From assembly GCF_014204835.1 (NCBI RefSeq), contig NZ_JACHMD010000001.1, positions 1,550,001-1,614,000 of the forward strand: a DNA stretch of 64,000 bases, written 5' to 3'. This document shows, one piece after another, positions 43,748-52,870 of this stretch. The translations under genes were made by a program, and so were the position numbers. This stretch comes from Microbacterium marinum (GTDB lineage Bacteria; Actinomycetota; Actinomycetes; Actinomycetales; Microbacteriaceae). The notes under the pieces were generated by a model. It did no database searches and was not told the DNA's origin. It was given only the letters and a program-made list of their open reading frames with translations. Each line of letters begins with the position of its first letter. Position 1 is the first letter of the stretch.

Positions 43748-44365
43748 TCAGGCGGCGACGTCGGCCCCTGCGGGTGCGGACGGCTCGGCGGGCGCGGACA
43801 CGACCATCTGCGGGATCCGCAGACCGAGGAGCATCGCGAGCTCGACGACGTCGGTCGCGCCGGCGCGGGCGGCTGCATCGATGACGATGAGTGCACACGC
43901 GAGTGCGTCGGCCGTCGCGTCGTGGTGCGCGAAGTCGAGGTGCCCGACCGCGGCGGCGACGGCGGGCAGGCGGTACGACGGCAGCTCGTACGTCTTGCGC
44001 GAGACCTGCACGCTGCACAGCGAACGCGCCGCGGGCGGCGTCAGGTCGGTGACCTCGCAGGCCGTGCGGAGCACGCGCATGTCGAAGCCGGCGTTGTGGG
44101 CGACCAGCACGTCGTCGCCGAGGAACGCGAGCAGTCGCGGGTACTGCTCCGCCCAGGTCGGGGCGTCTGCGACGTCGGCTTCGGTGATTCCGTGGATGCC
44201 GGTGTTGATCTCGAAGAAGCGGTCGTGCCCGGCCGGCGGGCGGATGAGCCAGCCCTCGGATGCCACGACGCGACCGTCCCGCACGCGGGCCAGTCCCACG
44301 GCGCACGCCGACGCGTTGGAGGAGTTCGCCGTCTCGAAGTCGATCGCGGTGAAGTCCAGGGGCAT
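43748..44365 (-). CDS. DEDDh 3'-5' exonuclease (DnaQ-like)
   Basis: A 205-residue exonuclease of the DNA polymerase III epsilon type. ExoI is FTAIDFETANSS (Asp and Glu), ExoII is LVAHNAGFDMRVL, ExoIII is HHDATADALACA. The C-terminal tail is Pro/Ala-rich. It is not the replicative proofreading subunit by length alone; a role in repair is likely. It precedes rmuC and is divergent from ychF. Confidence 0.92.
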   Translation of the reverse strand: MPLDFTAIDFETANSSNASACAVGLARVRDGRVVASEGWLIRPPAGHDRFFEINTGIHGITEADVADAPTWAEQYPRLLAFLGDDVLVAHNAGFDMRVLRTACEVTDLTPPAARSLCSVQVSRKTYELPSYRLPAVAAAVGHLDFAHHDATADALACALIVIDAAARAGATDVVELAMLLGLRIPQMVVSAPAEPSAPAGADVAA

Positions 44366-44427
44366 GCCTCCACCCTCGCGGCATCCGCGCACGGCAGGAG
44401 CAGGCGCGCCGCGTAGACTCGAGTCCC

Positions 44428-45501
44428 GTGGCTCTCACCATCGGAATCGTCGGACTGCCCAATGTCGGCAAGTCCACCCTCTTCAACGCGCTGACCAAGA
44501 ACGACGTGCTCGCGGCGAACTACCCGTTCGCGACGATCGAGCCGAACGTCGGCGTCGTGAACCTGCCCGACCCGCGGCTCGAGAAGCTCGCCGAGATCTT
44601 CTCCAGCGAGCGCATCCTGCCCGCAACGGTGTCGTTCGTCGACATCGCCGGCATCGTGCGCGGCGCGAGCGAGGGGGAGGGGCTCGGCAACAAGTTCCTC
44701 GCGAACATCCGCGAGGCGGACGCCATCGCGCAGGTCGTGCGCGGGTTCGCCGATGACGACGTCGTGCACGTCGACGGCGCGGTCAACCCGAAGAACGATA
44801 TGGAGACCATCAACGCCGAGCTGCAGCTCGCCGACCTCGAGACGCTCGAGAAGGCGATCACCCGGTACGAGAAGGAAGTCCGCGGCAAGAAGCTCGACCC
44901 CTCGGTGCTCGAGGCGGCGAAGGCTGCCCAGGAGGCGCTGCAGCGCGGCGAGCTGCTGTCGGCGTCGGGGATCGACCTGAGCCCGATCCGAGAGCTGGGG
45001 CTGCTGAGCGCCAAACCGTTCATCTTCGTCTTCAACGTCGATGAGGCGGTGCTGACGGATGCCGCACGCAAGGCCGAGCTCGCCGCCCTCGTCGCGCCCG
45101 CGCAGGCGGTGTTCCTCGACGCGAAGATCGAGTCTGAGCTCACCGATCTCGACCCGGAGGATGCCGCTGAACTGCTGGCATCCACCGGGCAGGACGAGTC
45201 GGGGCTGGACCAGCTCGCCCGCGTGGGCTTCGACACGCTCGGCCTGCAGACCTACCTCACCGCGGGTCCGAAGGAGTCGCGCGCCTGGACGATCGAGAAG
45301 GGCTGGAAGGCGCCGCAGGCCGCGGGCGTCATCCACACCGACTTCGAGAAGGGCTTCATCAAGGCCGAGGTGATCTCGTTCGACGACCTCGTCGAGACGG
45401 GTTCGGTCATCGAGGCCCGAGCCAAGGGCAAGGCCCGCCTCGAGGGCAAGGACTACGTCATGCAGGACGGCGACGTCGTGGAGTTCCGCTTCAACAACTG
45501 A
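44428..45501 (+). CDS. ychF: Redox-regulated ATPase YchF
   Basis: A 357-residue Obg-family P-loop protein that prefers ATP. G1 is GLPNVGKST (7-15), G3 is VDIAGIVRGASEGEGLGNKFL, and the C-terminal TGS-like domain ends in YVMQDGDVVEFRFNN. It associates with ribosomes and takes part in stress response in other bacteria. GTG start gives the exact family N-terminus (ALTIGIVGLPNVGK). Confidence 0.97.
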   Translation: MALTIGIVGLPNVGKSTLFNALTKNDVLAANYPFATIEPNVGVVNLPDPRLEKLAEIFSSERILPATVSFVDIAGIVRGASEGEGLGNKFLANIREADAIAQVVRGFADDDVVHVDGAVNPKNDMETINAELQLADLETLEKAITRYEKEVRGKKLDPSVLEAAKAAQEALQRGELLSASGIDLSPIRELGLLSAKPFIFVFNVDEAVLTDAARKAELAALVAPAQAVFLDAKIESELTDLDPEDAAELLASTGQDESGLDQLARVGFDTLGLQTYLTAGPKESRAWTIEKGWKAPQAAGVIHTDFEKGFIKAEVISFDDLVETGSVIEARAKGKARLEGKDYVMQDGDVVEFRFNN

Positions 45502-45530
45502 GGTCGCGTGCCCGCGAGCTCGCCCGGACG

Positions 45531-45887
45531 TCACCCCTCGATGCCGGGCGCGGGATCGCCGGTCACTCCGTCGATCACCGTGCGGTCGCCGAGAGGCGCG
45601 TCGAGGGGGATGCGAAGGCTGTCCTGGCATTCCTCACCCGAGGCGCGCGCCGTGGACGTCACGGAGATGGTGACCGTGTCGGCGTCCTCGACGACCGTGG
45701 CCTCGGGATCACCATTGCACGTGTCGACGTAGACGATCTGGAGCTCGCCGCCGTTGGCCCACCCGACGATGGGCTGCGGCCCGCGTTCATCGACCGGCGT
45801 CGACGATCCGCAGCCGGTGGCGAGCGCGACGAGAACGACGCCCACCAGGGCGATTCCCTCTGATCTCCGACGCCATCTGAGTGCCAT
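45531..45887 (-). CDS. Small predicted lipoprotein
   Basis: A 118-residue lipoprotein with a lipobox at LATGC (Cys26), preceded by an arginine-rich start. The mature part is short, acidic and has two cysteines (VDTCNGDPE and GEECQDSLR) that may pair. No family recognised. It lies five nt after another small lipoprotein gene on the same strand, so both are probably expressed together. Confidence 0.78.
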   Translation of the reverse strand: MALRWRRRSEGIALVGVVLVALATGCGSSTPVDERGPQPIVGWANGGELQIVYVDTCNGDPEATVVEDADTVTISVTSTARASGEECQDSLRIPLDAPLGDRTVIDGVTGDPAPGIEG

Positions 45888-45892
45888 GCGAT

Positions 45893-46294
45893 CTACTTCC
45901 GAGAGATCCAGACGCTCTCGGTGATCATCTCCCGCATCTCGCCACCCAGCCGGTCGCTGCTGGTGGTGACGGCAACGCCGGGGCGGATGCCGACGGACAC
46001 GCCGTGCAATCCGCAGGACGTGCTGTCCCAGCCGCCGTCGCGGACGAGGGAAAGACAGAGCACTTCGTCGTCTTCGGCGCCACGCGCGAGGTAGACGTCG
46101 TACCCTTCCGCGCCTCCGATGTACCGAAGGGATGCCGCGTCGAGCGCGTCCTCCGATGACTCCACCACGACCTCTGGTCGATCTGCGGGCACCTGAACCC
46201 GATCGAACTCCGGCATTGCGGTCGACGAGCATCCGGTCGCTGTGAGCGCGATGACAGCGAGCAGGAACAGGGCTGGTCGCCGAGCGTGCGTCAT
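45893..46294 (-). CDS. Small predicted lipoprotein
   Basis: A 133-residue lipoprotein; the lipobox is LTATGC (Cys22). The mature domain has two cysteines (VLCLSLVRD and STSCGLHGV). No family recognised, though the layout is similar to the neighbouring lipoprotein, and the two could be diverged duplicates. The ATG at 46294 starts just before the hydrophobic core; longer frames are not convincing. It is divergent from the ECF sigma factor gene across 102 nt. Confidence 0.78.
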   Translation of the reverse strand: MTHARRPALFLLAVIALTATGCSSTAMPEFDRVQVPADRPEVVVESSEDALDAASLRYIGGAEGYDVYLARGAEDDEVLCLSLVRDGGWDSTSCGLHGVSVGIRPGVAVTTSSDRLGGEMREMITESVWISRK

Positions 46295-46361
46295 GACGCC
46301 AATGTATGGGCAAGGCGAGGGACTCGTCATCCCGGAGATTGCTCCGAGACCGTAGTGCGCA

Positions 46362-46390
46362 TGTAACGATCCGGCCCCTGCCGGACAATA
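46362..46390 (+). promoter_or_regulatory. Candidate ECF-type promoter before the sigma factor gene
   Basis: TGTAACG at 46362-46368 and ACAATA about 16 nt later, ending seven nt before the ATG. A TGTAAC-type -35 is common for ECF sigma factors that control their own genes, but the exact consensus for this factor is not known to me, and the short distance to the start implies an almost leaderless transcript. Confidence 0.3.
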
Positions 46391-46396
46391 CGAGGT

Positions 46397-46945
46397 ATGG
46401 GGGACACCGAGCTGTGGCGACGGGTCGTGGGCGACGACGATGAGCGCGCGCTCGCCGAGCTCTACGAGCTCCACGTCGATCGGGTCTTCCGGCACGCGGT
46501 ACGGCTCGCCGGAGACCGACGCGATGCAGAGGATGCCACGGCGGTCGCCTTCTTCGAACTGTGGCGCGAGCGCGAGCGCGTCAGAACCGTCGAAGGGTCG
46601 CCGCTCCCGTGGCTGCTCGTCACGACGGCCAACGCGCTTCGGAACCTCAGCCGTGCATCAGCGAGATACCGGAAGCTCCTCGACACACTTCCGCGCAGCG
46701 AGCCGGTCAGGTCGGTTGCCGAGGAGATCTCCGAGCGTGACTCCGTCAAAACGATGCTCGCACCCCTCGACCGAATCGATCGGCAGCTCGTCGTCCTCTC
46801 CGTCCTGGAGGGATTCTCGTCCAGCGAGGCAGGCGAAGCACTCGGCATCAGCGCAGGTGCCGCCCGCACACGACTCACGCGAGCTCGCGCGCGCATTCGT
46901 GCGCACCTGGGCACTCCGGATGCTGCGCAGGAGGGAACCGCATGA
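46397..46945 (+). CDS. ECF-type RNA polymerase sigma factor
   Basis: A 182-residue sigma-70 family protein with only regions 2 (about 15-85; ELYELHVDRVFRHAVRL, DAEDATAVAFFELWRER) and 4 (about 115-170; LDRIDRQLVVLSVLEGFSSSEAGEALGISAGAARTRLTRAR). It directs RNA polymerase to a small regulon, probably linked to the cell envelope given the membrane protein encoded right after it with an ATGA overlap, and the divergent lipoprotein genes. Starts at ATG. Confidence 0.92.
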   Translation: MGDTELWRRVVGDDDERALAELYELHVDRVFRHAVRLAGDRRDAEDATAVAFFELWRERERVRTVEGSPLPWLLVTTANALRNLSRASARYRKLLDTLPRSEPVRSVAEEISERDSVKTMLAPLDRIDRQLVVLSVLEGFSSSEAGEALGISAGAARTRLTRARARIRAHLGTPDAAQEGTA

Positions 46946-47703
46946 ACGCTCAGGACATCGACTCATCCTTCCGATCCGCACTCCGAGAGCAACTGATTGC
47001 TCACGCGCGGAAGCCCGTGACACGGATCACGACTCGGTTGGCACTCGTGGGCGGTCTCACTCTCGCCCTGGTAGCGGGCGGGGGCCTCGCCGTGGCGGGC
47101 GTCATCGGGGCGCTCCCCGGAGGCGAGGACAAGACGGTCATCGGAGAATCCCGCTCCCATGACGGCATTGGCACCCAGACGGTGGTGCTCGACCCCGTCC
47201 CTCGCGCCGCGAACAAGATCCGCGTCGAGTTGACCTGTCTCAGCGCCGGCACCTTCGAATTCCCGGCGAATGCGGGGTCGATGGGGTGCGACACGGACGA
47301 CGTCGGCCAAGCGGGTGACTGGGCTTCCGTCGAGATCCCGCTCGCGGACGTTGACGGCGAGGTGACTGTCACCGCGAGTTCGGGGGAACGGTGGCGTGTG
47401 ACCATCACCTTCCTCAACGCCGTACGGATGCCGCTCGGTGTGAACGCCAACGGCGACTCGTACGGCGTTGGCGGTGGTCCCGAGGGGGAGCCTGACCTCG
47501 TCGCCGTCGTCGCTGACAACGGACATGAGGGGTACGTCTACGCCGCTGAGCTCGCCGACGCGGATGGCACGACGGCGGGACAGTCCTTTCGCACGCCGGC
47601 GGATGCGCTCGAGTGGCAGGAGCGTCAGAGAGGTGTTCGGCACGTGGTGCCGGTCTACCTCGAAGACGGTGAGACGAAGATCGGCGAGTACACCATCGGA
47701 TGA
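46942..47703 (+). CDS. Membrane-anchored protein coupled to the sigma factor
   Basis: A 253-residue protein: short cytoplasmic N-terminus (about 1-30), one membrane helix (about 32-54; LALVGGLTLALVAGGGLAVAGVIGAL), and a large extracytoplasmic domain with two cysteines (VELTCLSAG and GSMGCDTDD). Its position, overlap with the sigma gene and topology are those of an anti-sigma factor, but the cytoplasmic part is short and lacks a clear anti-sigma or HxxxCxxC motif, so this is only an inference. It could instead be a target or sensor. Confidence 0.75.
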   Translation: MNAQDIDSSFRSALREQLIAHARKPVTRITTRLALVGGLTLALVAGGGLAVAGVIGALPGGEDKTVIGESRSHDGIGTQTVVLDPVPRAANKIRVELTCLSAGTFEFPANAGSMGCDTDDVGQAGDWASVEIPLADVDGEVTVTASSGERWRVTITFLNAVRMPLGVNANGDSYGVGGGPEGEPDLVAVVADNGHEGYVYAAELADADGTTAGQSFRTPADALEWQERQRGVRHVVPVYLEDGETKIGEYTIG

Positions 47704-47741
47704 GACGCAGGGCGGATCCCGCGGCGGGAACTCAGTTCAGC

Positions 47742-48401
47742 TCAGAGCAGCCGGCGCTCCGACGCCCAGGCGGTCAGTTCGTGGCGCGACGAGAGCTGCA
47801 GCTTCCGCAGCACCGCCGACACGTGCGTCTCGACCGTCTTGATCGAGATGAACAGCGACGACGCCACCTCCTTGTAGGCGTAGCCGCGGGCAATGAGACG
47901 CATCACCTCCTGCTCACGCGCCGACAGACGGTCGAGCTCGTCGTCGACCGCCGCGGTCTCGCCGGCCGCTGCGCCGAACGCGTCGAGCACGAACCCGGCC
48001 AGGCGTGGTGAGAACACCGCATCGCCGCCGGCGACGGCGTGCGCGGCCCGACTCACCTCCGCGCCCGACGATCCTTTCGTGATGTAGCCGCGAGCGCCGG
48101 CGCGGATCACGCGGACGACGTCCTCGGCGGCATCCGACACACTCAACGCGAGAAAGCGTGCGCCCGGCGACGGCGCGGCACGGATGACATCCTCGCCACC
48201 GGTCGCATCGGCACCACTCCCTCCCGGCAGGTGCACGTCGAGCAGCACCACGTCGGGGTGAGTCGACGCGATCGTCTCGATGGCCGTGGGGACGTCGGAT
48301 GCCTCGCCGACGATCTCCACCGACTCGGCGAGGTCCGCCCGGAGTCCGGAGCGGAAGATCGAATGGTCGTCGACGATCACGACGCGGATGCTGTCACTCA
48401 C
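47742..48401 (-). CDS. NarL/FixJ-family response regulator
   Basis: A 219-residue regulator: receiver domain with acceptor Asp in DVVLLDVHLPGGSG (about 56), then a LuxR-type helix-turn-helix (about 150-212; LSAREQEVMRLIARGYAYKEVAS). GTG start overlapping the end of the histidine kinase by eight nt. Together with the PspC-type kinase and the divergent PspC protein it forms an envelope-stress-like system. Confidence 0.94.
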   Translation of the reverse strand: MSDSIRVVIVDDHSIFRSGLRADLAESVEIVGEASDVPTAIETIASTHPDVVLLDVHLPGGSGADATGGEDVIRAAPSPGARFLALSVSDAAEDVVRVIRAGARGYITKGSSGAEVSRAAHAVAGGDAVFSPRLAGFVLDAFGAAAGETAAVDDELDRLSAREQEVMRLIARGYAYKEVASSLFISIKTVETHVSAVLRKLQLSSRHELTAWASERRLL

Positions 48402-49647
48402 CTGCGCCTCCGACCGTCGACCCGAACTGGAGATGAACCTCAGTGCCGGCCTCGGACGAGGTCACCGTGGCGGAGCCACCCGCACGCCTCATCCGTCCGA
48501 TGATCGACTCCCGCACGCCCAGCCGGTCGCCGCGGACGGCATCGACGTCGAACCCTTCACCACGGTCGCGGATGAACACGTCGACTCCGGACGGGCGTCC
48601 CTCGATGAACACTGACACATCACCTCCGGCGTGACGCGCAGCGTTCAGCATCGCCTCGCGCGCGGCCGCGGCGATCTCGCCGCTCGCGCGCTCCGATGAC
48701 ATGCCCGCCGAGACCACCTCGACGCGCACCGGATAGTCGAGTTCGAGCGCGCCGCCGAAGTCGCGGAGGTCCGTCGGCAGATCACTGTCGGCCGGCTGAT
48801 CGCCGTCGTACAACCACGCTCGCAGCTCGCGCTCCTGCGCCCGCGCGAGTCGCGCGACTTCGCTCGATGCCCCGCTGCGGTTCTGGATGAGGGCGAGCGT
48901 CTGCAGCACTGAGTCGTGCAGATGAGCCGCCATCTCGGCCCGATGCTCTTCGCGGATGCGGGTGATGCGCTCGTGCGAGAGCTCCCGAAGCTTCACGATG
49001 ACGTTCGTCGATGCGAGCGCGACCACGCCCGCGACCGGCAGCAGCGCAATGAGGAGCTCGAGTCGGGTCATCGGGTACCCGTCGAGGAGGCCGATGAACG
49101 TGACGACGAGCGCCCCCGCCGCGGTCCCGCGGACGGTGAGCGCGTGCCGAGCGCCGCGCGCCCTGTCTACACGATCGACCAGCGCGGCCCAGGTTCCGGC
49201 CGCGACCGCGAGTGTCACCGTCGAGACGACGACGACCACGAGGAAGATCGGTAAGTCGCGGACGATCGGGGGAACCGCGAGCGACCACGACAGCGCGTAC
49301 GGGTCCCGCGTCGCCGGGATGAGCGCGATGAGGCCTGCTCCTGTCGCGGCGAGCAGCAACCACGCGACGGGCACCGAGCGGGTGATCGTGTCGGATCCGG
49401 ATTCCCGCGGCGTCACCGCCCACAACCATGCATAGAGGAGCACGCCCGCGCCGCCGAGAAGACCCAGCACGACGAAGAGCGCGCGGACGACGTCGACGGG
49501 TGCGCCGAGGTGTCGGGCGAGACCGGCGCTCACGCCCGACACCGCACACGCACGGGGGAGTGCCAGAGGGACGCGGAGCGATGCCGGCCGCTTCGGGCGC
49601 ACCGGGCGTGGCGGAACAGCGGCGAGCACACCAGCAGAGGTCGACAT
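48394..49647 (-). CDS. PspC-domain sensor histidine kinase
   Basis: A 417-residue kinase. A PspC domain is at the N-terminus (about 28-85; RACAVSGVSAGLARHLGAPVDVVRALFVVLGLLGG), followed by several membrane helices, then HisKA_3 (HRAEMAAHLHDSVLQTLALIQ, with the His at about 248) and an ATPase domain (FIRDRGEGFDVD, GDRLGVRESIIGRM). It partners the NarL-type regulator that overlaps its stop. The PspC part suggests sensing of membrane state. Confidence 0.93.
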   Translation of the reverse strand: MSTSAGVLAAVPPRPVRPKRPASLRVPLALPRACAVSGVSAGLARHLGAPVDVVRALFVVLGLLGGAGVLLYAWLWAVTPRESGSDTITRSVPVAWLLLAATGAGLIALIPATRDPYALSWSLAVPPIVRDLPIFLVVVVVSTVTLAVAAGTWAALVDRVDRARGARHALTVRGTAAGALVVTFIGLLDGYPMTRLELLIALLPVAGVVALASTNVIVKLRELSHERITRIREEHRAEMAAHLHDSVLQTLALIQNRSGASSEVARLARAQERELRAWLYDGDQPADSDLPTDLRDFGGALELDYPVRVEVVSAGMSSERASGEIAAAAREAMLNAARHAGGDVSVFIEGRPSGVDVFIRDRGEGFDVDAVRGDRLGVRESIIGRMRRAGGSATVTSSEAGTEVHLQFGSTVGGAGE

Positions 49648-49761
49648 GCCGCAATCAAACCACCGCTTCGACGGCCCGCGAGCTGCCAGCGGACCGAATC
49701 AGGGTCGAGTCAGGGGATCACCCCATCGCGGCCGATGCGTCGGTCGGCGGACGATGAATGC

Positions 49762-51276
49762 ATGACGAACACCACCGCCGCGCCGCCGGCACCGCCGAGG
49801 CCGCACCGCGCCACCGAGCGATTCTTCGCGTGGGTCGCTCGCCTCGATCTCGTGCGTGGATACGGCTGGGTCGGGGGCGTCGCCGTCGGCATCGCCGCGC
49901 GCATCGGCATCGACGTGCTCGTTGTCCGCGGCGTGCTCATCGTCGTCGGCCTCTTCGGCTTCCCGGCGCTCTTCCTCTACGGCGTCGCGTGGGCGGTGCT
50001 CCCCGACGCGAAGGACCGTGTGCCATTGCGCGACGCGCTCGAGGGGCGCCTCGCATCCGCGCACGCCGGGATCGTGGCGGCGCTGCTGCTCGGACTCCTG
50101 CCCGCTCCGGTCGCCGTGATCTTGGGAACGACAGGGCGCCTGAGCGGCGGAGACGGTTGGGGTGTCGTCGCTGCCCTCTGGACACTGTTCCTGATCATCC
50201 TCACCATCGCCTTCATCGCGATCATCGTCCGCGCCGCCACCCGCGCCGGACTCACACCCTCCGAGACTGCACCGCGAACGGCTTCCGCCGCGGTCTCGGA
50301 CGCGCCCGCAACGCTGGTCGACACGGGCACGACCCAGCGCGCGGACGCCACCGGGACGGATGTCGCCAGCTTCGCGGCATCCGTCCCCCTCACACCACCG
50401 CCAACGCCGGATCGAGCGGACGAGCTTGAAGAGTGGAAGGCGCAGCACGCCGCCTGGCGGGTGCAGGAAGACGCGTGGCGGCGAGAGCAGCAGGACATCG
50501 CCCGCGTCGCGCGCGATGAAGCGCGCGCGGAGCGCCAGGTGCACGCCGAGCAGTTCGCCGCCGAGGCTGCTGAGCGCCGTCGGGTGCGGCGCCTCACGAA
50601 GCCGCGGACACCCGCGGCCTACGTCGTCACGACGGTCGGCATCGCCGTCATCGTCGGTGCCGTCGTCGGTCTGGGGGAGCGGTTCGACGTTGCCCTGGCG
50701 CGGGGTGCTTTCGCTGCGCTCGCCGTCATCGCCGCGGCCCTGGTGGTCGCCGGCGCGCTGCGCTGGCGGAGTGGGTTCCTCGCGTTCGTCGCCGTTGTGA
50801 CCCTGACCGTCGGGGTGGCCGCGACTGCGGTGCCGGTGCGCGACAGTCTGCGCATCGGCTCGTACGGGGTCTCGAACCTCGTGGGCTCGTCAGACGGTCC
50901 TGTTCGGCAGCTCGTCGGTGACCTGTCCGTGTACCTCGATCCCGAGGGCGAGAGCGGATCGCTCGAGATCGAGAAGCGTGTGGGGACGACGTGGATCTGG
51001 GTCGAGCCCGGGGTCGAACTCCGGCTCACGGCAGACATCGCCGATACGGTCGGGATCTGGCTCAACGAGGACGATACGTCCGAGTACTTCCTCGGCGATG
51101 ACCCGCGCGCCACGACGATCTCCGCTGAGGACGGCCGCCAGCGCGTCTCCGCGACGCTGGTCTCGGGGGACCGGACGACCGCGGTGCAGACCATCGACCT
51201 CAGCCAGGACGCAGGGTCGATCATCATTCGGATCACGCCGCCGAGGGGCGACGCAGCAGACAGGGCGGGCAACTGA
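49762..51276 (+). CDS. PspC-domain membrane protein
   Basis: A 504-residue protein with an N-terminal PspC domain (about 20-75; FFAWVARLDLVRGYGWVGGVAVGIAARIGIDVLVVRGVL), additional membrane helices (about 95-155), a charged coiled-coil segment (about 215-270; rich in Trp, Glu and Arg), then four helices and a C-terminal soluble domain of LiaF-like appearance. The ATG at 49762 is the family-like start. It is divergent from the PspC-domain kinase, whose system probably controls it. Overlaps the next start by one nt. Confidence 0.85.
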   Translation: MTNTTAAPPAPPRPHRATERFFAWVARLDLVRGYGWVGGVAVGIAARIGIDVLVVRGVLIVVGLFGFPALFLYGVAWAVLPDAKDRVPLRDALEGRLASAHAGIVAALLLGLLPAPVAVILGTTGRLSGGDGWGVVAALWTLFLIILTIAFIAIIVRAATRAGLTPSETAPRTASAAVSDAPATLVDTGTTQRADATGTDVASFAASVPLTPPPTPDRADELEEWKAQHAAWRVQEDAWRREQQDIARVARDEARAERQVHAEQFAAEAAERRRVRRLTKPRTPAAYVVTTVGIAVIVGAVVGLGERFDVALARGAFAALAVIAAALVVAGALRWRSGFLAFVAVVTLTVGVAATAVPVRDSLRIGSYGVSNLVGSSDGPVRQLVGDLSVYLDPEGESGSLEIEKRVGTTWIWVEPGVELRLTADIADTVGIWLNEDDTSEYFLGDDPRATTISAEDGRQRVSATLVSGDRTTAVQTIDLSQDAGSIIIRITPPRGDAADRAGN

Positions 51277-51584
51277 TGACCGACGAAACGACCGAGCTCC
51301 TCGACATCACCGAAGTGGATGCGGCGTCGCTGGCCGAACCGCTGGCGCGTGCGAGGGTGCGCTGGGCGGGCATTGTGTGGGGGCTGGTGCTCCTCACGTG
51401 CGCGGCCGGCGGACTCTGGCTCGTCTCCGGTGCGGACGCCATCGAGGCGGTGCAGGACTGGCTGTTCGAGCTCCAGCCGAGCGCCGCGATCGCCTACGTG
51501 CTGCTCGTGATCGGCGCGTTTGTCCTCGTCTGCGGCCTCATCGGCCTCCTCCGCCGCGCTCAGCGAACCCGCGAGCGGGGCTGA
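51276..51584 (+). CDS. Small two-helix membrane protein
   Basis: A 102-residue protein with two membrane helices (about 33-53 and 70-92) and short charged ends. No family known. Its ATG shares a base with the stop of the PspC gene (TGATG), so the two are translationally coupled and may work together. It is convergent with the next gene, with seven nt between stops. Confidence 0.8.
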   Translation: MTDETTELLDITEVDAASLAEPLARARVRWAGIVWGLVLLTCAAGGLWLVSGADAIEAVQDWLFELQPSAAIAYVLLVIGAFVLVCGLIGLLRRAQRTRERG

Positions 51585-51591
51585 GGCGCAC

Positions 51592-52221
51592 CTACTCGCA
51601 GACAACGCCGTCCAGCGGGAGGAGCGTCACCGGGCCTTCGCTGAGGCTGAGCGGTTCCAGCGGGCTTCGGAGGAAGAATCGGAGTTCGACGTGGTGTTCG
51701 TCAGCGGATGCCGCGTACTCGCCGGTCGTGAACGGTGCGTACCAGTCGTCCGTGTGAAAGCGTTCGAGCTCTTCGAGCACGAGTCCCTCGCGGCGGTAGA
51801 TCGTGCCGAATCCACCGCCCTCGCCGACCACGTACGGCGACCGGCAGTTCGCAATCTTCACCTCGACGAGCGGGTTCGGCGCGACGAGCATCGTGATGAA
51901 CCCGACGACCACGCACGCGGCGGCCGGAACGAGCGCCAGTAACGCCAGCGCTCCGCGCAGGGTCAACGCCAACACCGTCACCGCGATCATCACCACAAGG
52001 GCTGCGACGACGGCGGCATACGTCCCTTCGATGCCCAGGACGTCGAGGCTGCGACGCCCCGCCGCGAAGGCCGCGACTGTGGCGATGAGCCCGATGCTGA
52101 GGATGATTGCGCCGACGCACATCCACCGGGTCCAGATACGCCCGCGCTCCGCGGGCGACATCTCTTCCGCCGACTCGTCCGGCATGAAGTCGGGGAGGAA
52201 CGATCTTGGACGCGCAGCCAT
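51592..52221 (-). CDS. Membrane protein, function unknown
   Basis: A 209-residue protein: cytoplasmic N-terminus (about 1-32), three membrane helices (about 33-56, 65-87, 90-113) and an extracytoplasmic C-terminal domain with two cysteines (IANCRSPY and DGVVCE) that could bond. No family recognised. It stands alone; the 95 nt to the next gene downstream on the same strand side hold a terminator-like hairpin for the VOC gene. Confidence 0.78.
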   Translation of the reverse strand: MAARPRSFLPDFMPDESAEEMSPAERGRIWTRWMCVGAIILSIGLIATVAAFAAGRRSLDVLGIEGTYAAVVAALVVMIAVTVLALTLRGALALLALVPAAACVVVGFITMLVAPNPLVEVKIANCRSPYVVGEGGGFGTIYRREGLVLEELERFHTDDWYAPFTTGEYAASADEHHVELRFFLRSPLEPLSLSEGPVTLLPLDGVVCE

Positions 52222-52270
52222 CGCCTCGATTCTTGGTCGGTCATCTATCGAAAGTCAATAGATGCGAAAT

Positions 52271-52305
52271 GGATGCCGCGGCGAGGTCGGGCCGCCACGG
52301 CATCC
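52271..52305 (-). terminator. Terminator built from an inverted GGATGCCGC word, after the VOC gene
   Basis: Outer 8-bp stem (GGATGCCG with CGGCATCC), a single mismatch, then an inner 4-bp stem (GGCG with CGCC), about 12 nt after the stop of the reverse-strand VOC gene. The outer stem is an inverted pair of the frequent word. Confidence 0.6.
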
Positions 52306-52316
52306 GTGCGCCGGGG

Positions 52317-52772
52317 TCAGGCGGCAGTCACCGACGCGCTCCAGGTGACGCCGAATCGGTCGGTGAGCATGCCGAAGCCGGCGCTCCACGTCGAGGCGGC
52401 GAGCGGTTCGACGATCGCCGCTCCGACGGCGAGTGCGTCCCAGTAGCTCTGCAGCTCCTCGAGCGAATCGGCGCCCAGCGAGACGAAGACGGCCTGGTCG
52501 GTGATGGTCGTGTGCTGCTCTCGGCGGGTCGACCCGGCCCCGACGACGCCGCCTCCGAACCCGCCCGGCACGTCGTACCCGGCGATGCGGAAGCCGTTCT
52601 CGGCGGCGACGAGTCCGAACACGACGTTGTCGGCGCCGGGAGCTTCGGCCGGCATGCCGAACTCGGCGTAGGTGTTGACGACGACGTGGCCGCCGAACAC
52701 CGAGCCGTAGAAGTCGAGCGCCGCGCGGGCGTCGCCGCGGAAGTTCAGGTGGGTGGTGGTCTGGATGGCCAT
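52317..52772 (-). CDS. PhnB-like VOC family protein
   Basis: A 151-residue vicinal-oxygen-chelate protein of the PhnB/3-demethylubiquinone-like branch (TTTHLNFRGDARAALDFYGSVFGG, then SLEELQSYWDALAVG and FGMLTDRFGVTW). Biochemical role unknown. The ATG at 52772 matches the family start. It is divergent from the WYL regulator, which probably controls it, and ends in a terminator. Confidence 0.9.
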   Translation of the reverse strand: MAIQTTTHLNFRGDARAALDFYGSVFGGHVVVNTYAEFGMPAEAPGADNVVFGLVAAENGFRIAGYDVPGGFGGGVVGAGSTRREQHTTITDQAVFVSLGADSLEELQSYWDALAVGAAIVEPLAASTWSAGFGMLTDRFGVTWSASVTAA

Positions 52773-52870
52773 TGTGTGCTCCTTCATCAATTCCGGCCTG
52801 TGTGACCGTAGACCCAGCGTCACAGCCGTCTAGGTCAGGTTCTGTCCTAGATGGCGGATAGGTTCGGAGC

